Source: JANXVY01 sp034408685 (lineage in GTDB: Bacteria > Pseudomonadota > Alphaproteobacteria > Rhizobiales > Hyphomicrobiaceae). From it: a stretch of 25,807 nt of DNA. The stretch is from NCBI GenBank assembly GCA_034408685.1, contig JAWXCP010000092.1:1-25807 (forward strand), written 5' to 3'. Of this stretch, positions 1-7,308 are shown piece after piece. The notes below the pieces were generated by a model, which ran no database searches, was not told where the DNA came from, and worked only from the letters and a program-made list of their open reading frames with translations. Made by a program: the position numbers and the translations under genes. The first letter of the stretch is position 1; every line of letters starts with the position of its first letter.

Positions 1-836
1 CCACCCCATCCCCCCGAACCGCCGGGAATGACGAAGACGTCTGGAAAATCGTCGTTGCGGCGGCGCCGATCGACCGGCCTGCCGCGACGATCCAGGCGCG
101 CGGTTTTGCCGGGTATGTAGCCCTGGTCCATCGCGCGTTGCGCTGCTCTCATTTGGGCATAGATGATCAGCACGACGATCGTGAGCCACAGCGCGAACAG
201 GAGATAGCCCGAAATGTCGATCGGCGGCGGCGGCCGTTTCGAGCGGGCCTCGAGCTCGGCTTGATCACCTTCGAGCACGGCACGAACGCGGGCCACACCC
301 GCCGTAATGCCGCCAGCGAAGTCGCCGCGCCGGAATGCCGGCAGGACCGTTTCGCGGATGATCGTACCGGCTTTGCCGTCGGGCATCAGCGGTTCGAGCC
401 CGCGCCCGACCTCGAAACGGACCTTGCGTTCGTTGGGCGCAACCAGGACGATAATGCCGTTGTCTTTGCCCTTCTGGCCGATCCCCCAGGCGCGGCCGAG
501 CGCGACGCCGAACTCCTCGATCGGATAGCCCTGAAGCGATGGCACCGTGACGACGACGACTTGGTCGGTCGATTTTGCTTCGATGGCCGCAAGCTCGGCT
601 TCAAGTTTTGCTCGAACATCCAGGGGAAGTAATCCGGCACCATCGACGACGCGACCGGTGAGTTCTGGCAGTTTGGGCGCAGCCGCCGCCACTAGCGCTG
701 GCAACACCGCAGCAAGCAACGCTGATACGGCAAGAACGAGCAGCAATGCAGCCGCATGCCGCGTCCACGCGGCGGCGCCTTGGCCGACCCGCACCACCCC
801 ATCGGTCGGCACTATCGCGCGTCGCAAGCGCAACAC
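1..836 (-). CDS. TPM-domain (YgcG-like) membrane protein, 3' end cut by window
   Basis: An open frame runs from a GTG just after the lemA stop to the window edge (about 278 codons), so the C-terminus is missing. The translation has a hydrophobic N-terminal segment (about residues 29-53), then a TPM domain (about 60-190) opening with GRVVDGAGLLP and containing WGIGQKGKDNGIIVLVAP and the GRGLEPLMPDG motif. A second membrane helix lies at about 211-226, followed by a basic stretch and the start of a glycine-rich tail (GGSGGWGG). This order is typical of TPM/YgcG proteins, which are often encoded beside LemA and whose biochemical role is poorly defined. The start is uncertain because a TTG follows the GTG directly. 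The gene is separated from lemA by 3 bp, so co-transcription and translational coupling are likely. Confidence 0.88.
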   Translation of the reverse strand, partial: MLRLRRAIVPTDGVVRVGQGAAAWTRHAAALLLVLAVSALLAAVLPALVAAAAPKLPELTGRVVDGAGLLPLDVRAKLEAELAAIEAKSTDQVVVVTVPSLQGYPIEEFGVALGRAWGIGQKGKDNGIIVLVAPNERKVRFEVGRGLEPLMPDGKAGTIIRETVLPAFRRGDFAGGITAGVARVRAVLEGDQAELEARSKRPPPPIDISGYLLFALWLTIVVLIIYAQMRAAQRAMDQGYIPGKTARLDRRGRPVDRRRRNDDFPDVFVIPGGSGGWG

Positions 837-839
837 GGC

Positions 840-1466
840 CTACTTCTTGGTGCCGAAATCGACCTTCGGTGCCTTGGTTTCCTCAGCCGGGATGTCGAAC
901 TGCGACAGCTCCTTGGCGTTGGGATAGACGAAGCGCTTCCACAGCGACCCCGGCAGCGTCGTGATCTCGGTATTGTAGACGCGCACCTGTTCGATGTAGC
1001 CGCGCCGCGCCAATGCGATCCGGTTTTCGGTGCCTGCAAGTTCGTCTTGAAGCTTGCGGAAATTTTCGCCCGACTTGATGTCGGGGTAGTTTTCGGTCAC
1101 TGCGAGCAACTGCCGGAGCGCGCCGCCGAGCGAATTCTGTACCGCTTGGAAGTTCTTCATCGCTTCGGGGTTGGTCAACACGTCGGCTGGGATATTGATC
1201 TGGGCCTTGGTCGCTTCGGCGCGAGCCTTCACGACGCCCTCGAGCACCGATTTTTCCTGTTCGGCGAACCCTTTTACGGTGTTGACAAGGTTGTCGACCA
1301 AGTCGGCTCGGCGCTTGTACTGGTTCAAAACTTCGGCCCATGCGGCCTTGGCCGATTGCTCGTAGGTCGGTATGTTGTTGACACCACACCCAGTCAGTGG
1401 GGTAGCAAGCGCCAGCGCAGCTATGACAGCGAGGGGACGGGCGGAGCGGCGCAGGGCGTCGAACAT
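840..1466 (-). CDS. lemA: LemA family lipoprotein
   Basis: The 208-residue product has an N-terminal signal sequence ending in a lipobox, L24-T25-G26-C27, so it is predicted to be lipidated and membrane anchored. The rest is the helical LemA domain: YEQSAKAAWAEVLNQYKRRADLVDNLV, then a QAVQNSLGGALRQLLAVTENYPDIKS segment and ENRIALARRGYIEQVRVYNTEI, all typical of LemA proteins. The ATG at 1464-1466 is preferred over an upstream in-frame start because AAGGA sits a few bases before it and the signal peptide begins there. LemA proteins commonly pair with TPM proteins, as here. The function is unknown, and the family is usually described as envelope associated. The divergent neighbour is the HlyC-like gene, with tandem repeats in the shared upstream region. 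Confidence 0.93.
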   Translation of the reverse strand: MFDALRRSARPLAVIAALALATPLTGCGVNNIPTYEQSAKAAWAEVLNQYKRRADLVDNLVNTVKGFAEQEKSVLEGVVKARAEATKAQINIPADVLTNPEAMKNFQAVQNSLGGALRQLLAVTENYPDIKSGENFRKLQDELAGTENRIALARRGYIEQVRVYNTEITTLPGSLWKRFVYPNAKELSQFDIPAEETKAPKVDFGTKK

Positions 1467-1486
1467 GGGGTATCCTTGATCTGTTT

Positions 1487-1520
1487 TGATCATTCAGGCG
1501 TCGTGATCATTCAGGCGTCA
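1487..1520. repeat. Two tandem 17-bp repeats upstream of lemA
   Basis: TGATCATTCAGGCGTC occurs twice head to tail (1487-1502 and 1504-1519) with a 17-bp period. Each copy carries the palindrome TGATCA. The repeats lie 21-54 bp upstream of the lemA start, in the divergent lemA/hlyC-like region. They could be a duplicated operator or a slippage duplication; the sequence alone does not decide. A short inverted repeat, GGGCT-5 nt-AGCCC, follows at 1541-1555. Confidence 0.8.
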
Positions 1521-1640
1521 TGTTCTTAGCGGATGTTGAAGGGCTGACAAAGCCCGCTGAACTGGGCAAATAGAAACTGTATTTTGGCGACACCCGTAGC
1601 GTTGAGCCAAATTGATTATTGCAAACTGTTGGAGCGTCAC

Positions 1641-2150
1641 ATGCTGAATGATATTGCCGTCAGCCCTGCAGCCGCAGACGATCAGAAAGCCCGTGCGGCG
1701 ATTGCGCGTCGAGCCACCGCCGCGTTCGGCCAGATCATGGCGTTGATCCTGCGCTCGCCACTCCATCAGGCATTGACCGTGGCCCAGATCCGGACCGTCG
1801 TTGCCCCGGTCGTCATGGCGGGTCAGTTCGCGCTGGCTGGCCGGCGGTTCAGTGAAGGCGGATTTGTTCGCCCCGTTGCCGCTGTCTTGTGGGCGCGGGT
1901 GTCGGAAACCGTCGACGAACGCCTTTTGGCGTCGCCCCACGCCGACCTCGTCTTGAAGCGCGACGAGCTGTCGAGCGGCGATATCATCTGGATCCTCGAC
2001 GTCCTGGGCGATGGCGGCGCGGTCCAAACGCTGATCGGCCAGCTCGGTACGACCCAGTGGGCTGGTCAAACCGTCCGCGTCCGCACCGGGGCGGCCGACC
2101 GCAGCATCGGGGTTCGCACGCTTGGACCGTTTCCCGCTGCAGCCAGATAA
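1641..2150 (+). CDS. Toxin-activating lysine-acyltransferase (HlyC/RtxC family)
   Basis: HlyC-family enzymes transfer a fatty acyl group from acyl-ACP to internal lysines of RTX toxins in the cytoplasm before secretion. The 169-residue product matches the family's usual length of about 170. The block LRSPLH aligns with E. coli HlyC SSPLH, whose His23 is catalytic (here H42 from this start). The later SGDIIWILDVLGDGGAV aligns with HlyC SGDRKWFIDWIAPFGDNGAL, keeping the conserved Asp (D120). The ATG at 1641 has GGAG six bases upstream; an upstream in-frame TTG at 1584 would add 19 residues but lacks a Shine-Dalgarno sequence. The gene heads a cassette with a type I ABC transporter and a HlyD protein. 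No RTX protein is visible nearby, so its substrate must be encoded elsewhere or be unusual. Confidence 0.85.
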   Translation: MLNDIAVSPAAADDQKARAAIARRATAAFGQIMALILRSPLHQALTVAQIRTVVAPVVMAGQFALAGRRFSEGGFVRPVAAVLWARVSETVDERLLASPHADLVLKRDELSSGDIIWILDVLGDGGAVQTLIGQLGTTQWAGQTVRVRTGAADRSIGVRTLGPFPAAAR

Positions 2151-2282
2151 CGACGGCGTCAAGTGACGATAGAGCCACCGGACGAGGGAGTCAGATGATA
2201 AGAGATTGTTCGCGTCCGGGTCTGTCGGTCGAGGCTGGCGACGTTTAAGAGTTTGACCGGCAGTTAGGTCGGGGGGATACCA

Positions 2283-4022
2283 TTGGCCAAATCGGAAGCG
2301 GCGCGCGCTCGTGCAACCACCGGGTTCACCAGGGCCCGCAGCGCATTTTTCTTCGCCGCTATTTTTTCAGGCGTCATCAACCTGTTGATGCTGACGGGCC
2401 CATTGTTCATGATCCAGGTCTACGACCGGGTTTTGAGCAGCAAAAGTGTGCCGACGCTGGTGGCGCTCGCGCTGGTGGCCATCGGCCTTTACATGTTCCT
2501 CGGCGTTTTCGAATTCATCCGGACGCGGATCATGGTTCGCGTCGGGATGCTGTATGGTGAGGAGATGCGGCTGCCGGTGTTCGATCGCGTGCTCTGGCAT
2601 GCGGTGACGAAATCGCCCGGCGTTGGCACCCAGCCGTTGCGCGATCTCGACGCCGTCCGGCAGTTCGTGTCGGGCCCAGCACCGTTCTCGATTTTCGACA
2701 TGCCATGGGTGCCGCTTTACGTCGCGGTCAATTTTTTGTTCCACCCCTGGCTCGGTTATCTGAGTGCGGCCGGCGTCTTGATGCTTCTTGTGCTGGCGTT
2801 GTTTAGCGAACTCACCGCCCGGCGCGGGCAAACAGAAGCCATGCAGTCTGCCATGAAGGCCCACGTGATGGCCGAGGAAGCCGCCGGTTCGGCCGAGGTC
2901 CTCAAGGCGATGGGCATGCAGAAAGCCATCGCAGCACGATGGAGTGAGGCCACTCAGAAGGCGGTCGGCCAGCAAGGCATCTCTGCCGACCGCGCGAGCA
3001 TCATCGGCGCGCTGTCAAAAGTGGTGCGGATGGTTCTGCAATCGGCCGGTCTCGCACTCGGCGCCTACCTTGCCATCAAAGGCGACATCACGGCGGGCGT
3101 CATTATCGCGGCAACCACCATCATGTCGCGTGCGCTGGCCCCCGTCGAGCAAGCCATTGGGCATTGGCGGGGCTACGTCGCGTACCGCAAAGCGCAGGAG
3201 CGGCTGCAACGGCTGTTCGATTCGGTCGACGTCGAGCAGGGGCGGATGGAGCTGCCAATGCCCAAGGGTCAGCTGTCGTTGGAGGCCGTGACCGTGTTGG
3301 CGCCACAGACCTCCAAACCCTTGCTGCAAGGCATCACTTTCGATTTAGCGCCCGGTGGCTGTCTCGGAGTGATCGGCCCCAGTGGGGCTGGAAAATCGTG
3401 TTTGGCGCGCGCCGTGGTCGGGGCTTGGCCTATTGCCCGAGGGACCATCCGCCTCGACGGGGCGAGCCTCGACCAATGGCTCGATGAGCAACTCGGCCGC
3501 CACGTCGGCTATGTCCCGCAGGACGTTGTGCTGTTCACCGGGACGATCGAGGAAAACATCGCACGGTTTGCCGCCGCTCCGTCTCCTACCGCCGTTGTCG
3601 AGGCGGCGCGCCGGGCCAACGCCCACGAGATGATCCTGACCCTGCCCGAGGGCTACAACACGATCGTCGGGCCGACTGGTATCCAGCTGTCGGGAGGTCA
3701 GCGCCAACGCGTTGCGCTTGCCCGCGCCCTCTATGGCGATCCGGCTTTGCTGGTGCTTGATGAGCCGAATTCCAACCTCGACGGCGATGGTGAAGCCGCC
3801 TTGATGAAGGCCATCCACGGCGCCTGCGCGCGCGGAACGTCCGTCGTGCTCATCGCACATCGGCCAAGCGCGCTGCGTATCGTCGACCACGTTTTATACT
3901 TGAGGGAGGGCCGCCAAGTCGATTTCGGCCCCCGGGATATCGTGTTGCAAAAGTTGCAAGGGGCGGCCACGGCGACGGCATCGGCGCGCAATCCCGGCAA
4001 CCTCGCCGTCGTCAAGGAGTGA
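2283..4022 (+). CDS. Type I secretion ABC transporter (PrtD-like permease/ATPase)
   Basis: The 579-residue inner-membrane protein fuses a six-helix permease half (about residues 20-300) to an ATPase domain (about 330-560). Visible nucleotide-binding motifs are Walker A GPSGAGKS (365-372), the signature LSGGQRQ (469-475), Walker B LLVLDEP (489-495) and the H-loop His526. There is no N-terminal C39-like domain, which fits the PrtD type that exports proteins with C-terminal signals. The start is a TTG preceded by a G-rich run (GGGGGG) seven bases upstream, so it is less certain than the rest. The stop overlaps the downstream HlyD ribosome-binding site. The partner would be the HlyD protein encoded next; the outer-membrane TolC component is not in the window. 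Confidence 0.93.
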   Translation: MAKSEAARARATTGFTRARSAFFFAAIFSGVINLLMLTGPLFMIQVYDRVLSSKSVPTLVALALVAIGLYMFLGVFEFIRTRIMVRVGMLYGEEMRLPVFDRVLWHAVTKSPGVGTQPLRDLDAVRQFVSGPAPFSIFDMPWVPLYVAVNFLFHPWLGYLSAAGVLMLLVLALFSELTARRGQTEAMQSAMKAHVMAEEAAGSAEVLKAMGMQKAIAARWSEATQKAVGQQGISADRASIIGALSKVVRMVLQSAGLALGAYLAIKGDITAGVIIAATTIMSRALAPVEQAIGHWRGYVAYRKAQERLQRLFDSVDVEQGRMELPMPKGQLSLEAVTVLAPQTSKPLLQGITFDLAPGGCLGVIGPSGAGKSCLARAVVGAWPIARGTIRLDGASLDQWLDEQLGRHVGYVPQDVVLFTGTIEENIARFAAAPSPTAVVEAARRANAHEMILTLPEGYNTIVGPTGIQLSGGQRQRVALARALYGDPALLVLDEPNSNLDGDGEAALMKAIHGACARGTSVVLIAHRPSALRIVDHVLYLREGRQVDFGPRDIVLQKLQGAATATASARNPGNLAVVKE

Positions 4023-4024
4023 TC

Positions 4025-5365
4025 ATGGTCGGGAAACACATGACCCAGGGTGGATCGGATCGCGGCTCGGACCGAGGTCCGCCGCCAGCGCTCCAGTCGC
4101 TGCGGCGATACTATGTGTTCGGCGCCATCGCGGTCGTCTCGATGTTTGCGGGCGTCGGCGGTTGGGCGGCCATCGCCCAGATTTCAGGTGGCGTTATCGC
4201 CCCGGGCAGCATTGCGGTCGAAGGCAACATCAAGAAGGTCCAGCACCTCGAAGGCGGGATCGTCGCAAAGATCATGGTCAAAAATGCCGAGGCTGTCACG
4301 GCTGGTCAGGAGTTGATCGCACTCGATGGAACCGAGGTTCGTGCGCAACTCCAGATCGCCCAGTCACAACTCGAAGAATTTCGCGCCAGGCGTGCGCGGT
4401 TGATTGCTGAGCGTGAGCTGCAGTTCGAGCTCAAGGTCGGCCTCGCGGGCGAGATCACGCCAGCGGCTCGCGAGACCTGGGATGGGCAGGCACGATTGTT
4501 CAATGCCCGGCTCGAAGCGCGCGAGGGACGCGAAAAGCAGCAACTCGAGCGGGTCGTCCAGTTGATGGAGGTCAATCGCGGGACGGAGGCGCAACGTCAG
4601 TCGAAAGAAAAGCAGATCTCGCTGATCGAGGAAGAACTCAAGGGTCTGATCGAACTCGAGCAAAAACAGCTGGTCACCAAAACCAAAGTCCTGGCGCTGC
4701 AACGCGAACAGACAAGGCTTGATGGTGAGCGCGGGCAGCTCGTGGCGGAAATGGCCAAAACCAACGTCCAAATCAGCGAAACGCGTTTACAGATTGCCGA
4801 ACAACGTCAGCAGTTCTTGTCAGAGGTGCTCGCCGAATTGCGCGAAGTTGAGACCAAAATCGCCGAAGTCAGCGAACGCGAGATTGCCGTCAAATCGCGG
4901 CTGAAACGTCTGTCTGTCGTGGCGCCGCAATCGGGTGTCATCCACAAGCTCGCCACCCACACCATCGGCGGCGTGGTCGCCCCTGGCGAGCAGGTGATGG
5001 AGATCGTTCCCCAGGATGGGAAGCTCGTGGTCGAAGGCCAATTGGATCCGGTGTTCGTTGAGCAGGTGAAGCCAGGTCAAGCCGTGCTGCTGCGGCTGAC
5101 CGCTTTCGATCAGCAACAGACGCCCGAACTGGACGGTATCGTCGAGAGCGTCTCAGCCGACGTCCGCCAGGACAATCCCCAAACGCCGCGCTACTACGCC
5201 GTCCGCGTCACGATCACAAAGAGCGAGGCGTTGAGCAAGCTGGACGGAAAACTGGTGCTCGGGATGCCCGTTGAATTGATCATAAAGCGCATTGACCGCA
5301 CCGTGCTGAGCTACCTCGCCAAACCGATCACCGACCAGTTGGCCCACGTGTTCCGCGAGCGCTGA
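4025..5365 (+). CDS. HlyD-family type I secretion membrane fusion protein
   Basis: The 446-residue product is the periplasmic adaptor that links the ABC transporter to an outer-membrane channel. It has a short cytoplasmic N-terminus, one membrane helix (about residues 29-50), a split lipoyl/barrel-sandwich region beginning GVIAPGSIAVEGNIKKVQHLEGGIV, a long Glu/Gln/Arg-rich coiled coil (about 105-295), then the second half-motif VVAPQSGVIHKLATHTIGGVV and a beta-barrel domain ending near LGMPVELIIK. AAGGAG at 4014-4019 lies five bases before the ATG at 4025, which fixes the start. It overlaps the end of the transporter gene region by its ribosome-binding site, so the two are translationally coupled. 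Confidence 0.93.
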   Translation: MVGKHMTQGGSDRGSDRGPPPALQSLRRYYVFGAIAVVSMFAGVGGWAAIAQISGGVIAPGSIAVEGNIKKVQHLEGGIVAKIMVKNAEAVTAGQELIALDGTEVRAQLQIAQSQLEEFRARRARLIAERELQFELKVGLAGEITPAARETWDGQARLFNARLEAREGREKQQLERVVQLMEVNRGTEAQRQSKEKQISLIEEELKGLIELEQKQLVTKTKVLALQREQTRLDGERGQLVAEMAKTNVQISETRLQIAEQRQQFLSEVLAELREVETKIAEVSEREIAVKSRLKRLSVVAPQSGVIHKLATHTIGGVVAPGEQVMEIVPQDGKLVVEGQLDPVFVEQVKPGQAVLLRLTAFDQQQTPELDGIVESVSADVRQDNPQTPRYYAVRVTITKSEALSKLDGKLVLGMPVELIIKRIDRTVLSYLAKPITDQLAHVFRER

Positions 5366-5445
5366 GGACGAATATGCCCGTCGCAATGGGAGATCTCGTG
5401 TTCCGGCTCCGACACTTGGTTTCCCCAGCAGCACGCCCGCGACTA

Positions 5446-5490
5446 GAGTGCTTCCGGAAAAGCGGGAACCGGTTTTCCGAAAAGAAGCAC
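5446..5490. repeat. AACCGGTT-centred palindromic repeat, copy 1
   Basis: An imperfect palindrome runs from GAGTGCTTCC to GAAGCAC, with GTGCTT/AAGCAC outer arms and GGAAAA/TTTTCC inner arms around AACCGGTT. The core AAGCGGGAACCGGTTTTCC is identical in a second copy near 17.74 kb. Elements of this kind are widespread in Hyphomicrobiales intergenic DNA. This copy fills the gap between the HlyD gene and the oppositely oriented CinA-domain gene, where a hairpin could also help to end transcription from both sides. Confidence 0.85.
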
Positions 5491-5518
5491 CGACCGCCAA
5501 CCCGGAGCATCCGGTGCC

Positions 5519-6019
5519 TCAATCTGTTTTGTCGATCACCTGATCGACGAGCCCGAGAGCTGCTCGGACGGTCGCGATGCGGACCTCGGACCGGCCAACA
5601 TCACCGAGCCGCAGTTCCAGCGGACACGAGCGTTGCCCGCGCTGGGCGGCGACAAGATAAACCAGACCGACCGGTTTCGACGCTGTCCCGCCGCCGGGTC
5701 CAGCGACACCCGTGACCGAGATTGCAATGTCTGCCGTTGAGGCGCGAAGGGCACCAGTCGCCATCGCCTCGGCGACCTCGGCACTGACGGCCCCATACCG
5801 GCCGATCAGCGTGGCTGGCACCTGCAGCAGGTCGCATTTGGCCGCGTTCGAGTAGGTCACAAACCCACGCTCGAACACGTCCGACGATCCCACGATTTCG
5901 GTGAGCAGTCCCGCAATCAACCCGCCCGTACAGCTCTCGGCGGTGGCGAGCATCAGCTTTCCCTCTCGCAACCTTTGGAGCAGGCGGCTTGCGGTGGTCA
6001 GGTCGCTGGCTGTGAACAC
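5519..6019 (-). CDS. CinA C-terminal-domain nicotinamide-nucleotide amidohydrolase
   Basis: The product is a stand-alone CinA C-terminal domain of about 166 residues. The family deamidates nicotinamide mononucleotide to nicotinic acid mononucleotide in pyridine-nucleotide salvage. Visible motifs are LATAESCTGG with the presumed Ser nucleophile, YSNAAKCDLL, and SVTGVAGPGGGTASKPVGLVYLV. The MoCF-like N-terminal domain of full CinA is absent. The start is unclear: a GTG at 6017-6019 gives the usual domain length, while another GTG at 6062-6064 would add a 15-residue hydrophobic extension; neither has a good ribosome-binding site. It lies downstream of the marR gene on the same strand across a 110-bp gap with tandem repeats. 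Confidence 0.88.
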   Translation of the reverse strand: MFTASDLTTASRLLQRLREGKLMLATAESCTGGLIAGLLTEIVGSSDVFERGFVTYSNAAKCDLLQVPATLIGRYGAVSAEVAEAMATGALRASTADIAISVTGVAGPGGGTASKPVGLVYLVAAQRGQRSCPLELRLGDVGRSEVRIATVRAALGLVDQVIDKTD

Positions 6020-6094
6020 GAAGGGGTACGCCGATAAAAGTAACAGCGCGAACGAACGGCGCACTGTCGAGGCCGGGATCGTAAGCTTAGCCCA

Positions 6095-6133
6095 GAGTAG
6101 CGCTCAGGAGTAGCGCTTAGGAGAAGCGGTCAG
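6095..6133. repeat. Three tandem 13-bp repeats at the marR stop codon
   Basis: GAGTAGCGCTCAG (6095-6107), GAGTAGCGCTTAG (6108-6120) and GAGAAGCGGTCAG (6121-6133) are adjacent. The third unit contains the marR stop codon (TGA on the minus strand at 6130-6132), so the outer two look like duplications of the gene's 3' end, probably by slippage. Confidence 0.75.
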
Positions 6134-6618
6134 GCCACGACGAGTCTTTCGGCCTTGTCGAGCAACCCGTCCATGGTGGCGCGACAGTCGAGGCCCATGG
6201 CCTCGACCGTTTTAGCCTGGCAATTCTGCCAGATAGGGTAGGCGTCTTTCAAGACGAGGGCGCCCTTGGGGGTCAGATGCAGGCCGCGACCGCGGCGGCC
6301 GGCGGGCGGGTCCATCACGATATGACCAAGCGCCAGCAGCCGCTTCAAGTTGCGCGACAGCGTCGACTTCTCGATGTCGAGTTCGTAGCCGATTTCGACG
6401 GCCGTGATGCCATCGCGCGAGGCGAGCTGGGCGAGCAACGTATACTGGCTTGCCGTGATACCGAGCGGGCGCATGGCGTCGTCGTAGATGCGGGTGATGA
6501 TGCGCGATAGCTGGCGGACGCGCGTCGACAAGCAGGTCGCCGCCGTAGTGTCCGCGATATCCTGCATATCAGGATGTTCTGCGCCAGCCCGCTGGGGCTG
6601 CGGAGCCATGATGTTCAT
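6130..6618 (-). CDS. MarR family transcriptional regulator
   Basis: The 162-residue product has the MarR layout: an N-terminal helix used for dimerisation (about 30-52), a winged helix-turn-helix (about 56-122) with MRPLGITASQYTLLAQLA, a recognition helix around STLSRNLKRLLALG (85-98), and a basic wing DPPAGRRGRGLHLTPKG. A C-terminal helix follows (LDCRATMDGLLDKAERL). The family binds palindromic operators as a dimer and often represses a neighbouring transporter. The RND exporter gene lies about 0.7 kb away on the other strand, with the TusA-like gene in between, so a link is possible but not shown. The ATG at 6618 has AGGG about six bases upstream; a second ATG lies three codons in. No ligand can be inferred. 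Confidence 0.88.
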   Translation of the reverse strand: MNIMAPQPQRAGAEHPDMQDIADTTAATCLSTRVRQLSRIITRIYDDAMRPLGITASQYTLLAQLASRDGITAVEIGYELDIEKSTLSRNLKRLLALGHIVMDPPAGRRGRGLHLTPKGALVLKDAYPIWQNCQAKTVEAMGLDCRATMDGLLDKAERLVVA

Positions 6619-6704
6619 GGGAACCCTATGATGTCTGGCGACGCGAGACAGGGTTTCAACCGGGCTGCCGAGGCCCCGGCCTTTGAAGATACAACCGTCC
6701 CAGT

Positions 6705-6734
6705 ACTTAGCCGTGATTCGTGACGCTGGGTCAA
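6705..6734 (-). promoter_or_regulatory. Possible sigma-70 promoter for marR
   Basis: On the minus strand TTGACC (6729-6734) and CTAAGT (6705-6710) are separated by 18 bp, about 90 bp upstream of the marR start. The -35 match is good and the -10 match is weak. This is a candidate read from consensus only. Confidence 0.25.
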
Positions 6735-6775
6735 AGTTTCGGGACCACCACCAAGAACGAGGCAGCGCAACTGTG

Positions 6776-7117
6776 TCAGCCGCGAACGATCAAGAAGCGG
6801 AATGGCGCAAACCCTGCCGCAGGCCCAACGGCCTGGGGGCTTCCGGTTTCGCAGCTGACAAGACGATGACCTTGCGTTTCACACAGCACGGTCATGTCGG
6901 CGTGGCTTTGCGGGTCGGTCGCGATAACCTCGAGGCATTGACCCGGGGCGAGCTTGGCCAACGCCTTGCGTGTTTTGAGAACCGGCAGCGGACACAACAG
7001 GCCCGTGGTGTCGAGCCGCGCACTCGGCATCACTGCGCCGTCGGTCACTGTTCCAGCTTCCGCTCCCGGTGCAGGAGTGGCCAGCGATACAGCTTCGATC
7101 GTCGGCTCGTCGGCCAC
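6776..7117 (-). CDS. TusA/SirA-like sulfur-carrier protein with N-terminal extension
   Basis: The last 80 or so of 113 residues form a TusA-type domain: LDTTGLLCPLPVLKTRKALAKL with the CPxP motif (Cys42), then CLEVIATDPQSHADMTVLCETQGHRLV. TusA-family proteins carry sulfur as a persulfide on this cysteine for tRNA thiolation or other sulfur transfer. About 34 Ala/Thr/Pro-rich residues precede the domain and have no obvious fold. The GTG at 7115-7117 is chosen because GGGAG lies six bases upstream; the much longer upstream open frame lacks such a signal and reads into the divergent promoter region. The gene is divergent from the RND exporter, with 191 bp between the starts. Confidence 0.85.
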   Translation of the reverse strand: MADEPTIEAVSLATPAPGAEAGTVTDGAVMPSARLDTTGLLCPLPVLKTRKALAKLAPGQCLEVIATDPQSHADMTVLCETQGHRLVSCETGSPQAVGPAAGFAPFRFLIVRG

Positions 7118-7308
7118 AGTGGGCTCCCATCTTCGCGACAGCGGGGCCGCCGTGTGATCATTGCGCCGCGACCGGCGTCGGTGCGGGTTGTGTGAGCTGT
7201 ACTGAACGACTAACGTCGCGCCGCTGCTTCTAGGCGTGACAAGCGCCACGGCGTGGCAGGGGAATAGCGGCGCGCTGACCGGCGCGTTACGGCACGATAA
7301 GGGTTTCC

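Noticed and set aside
756..1529. 257-codon plus-strand open frame opposite lemA
   Set aside because: LemA with its lipobox on the minus strand is clear, and the opposite frame has no recognised feature.
1518..2162. 214-codon minus-strand open frame opposite the HlyC-like gene
   Set aside because: The plus strand carries conserved HlyC motifs; the minus frame has no motif and a shadow-like composition.
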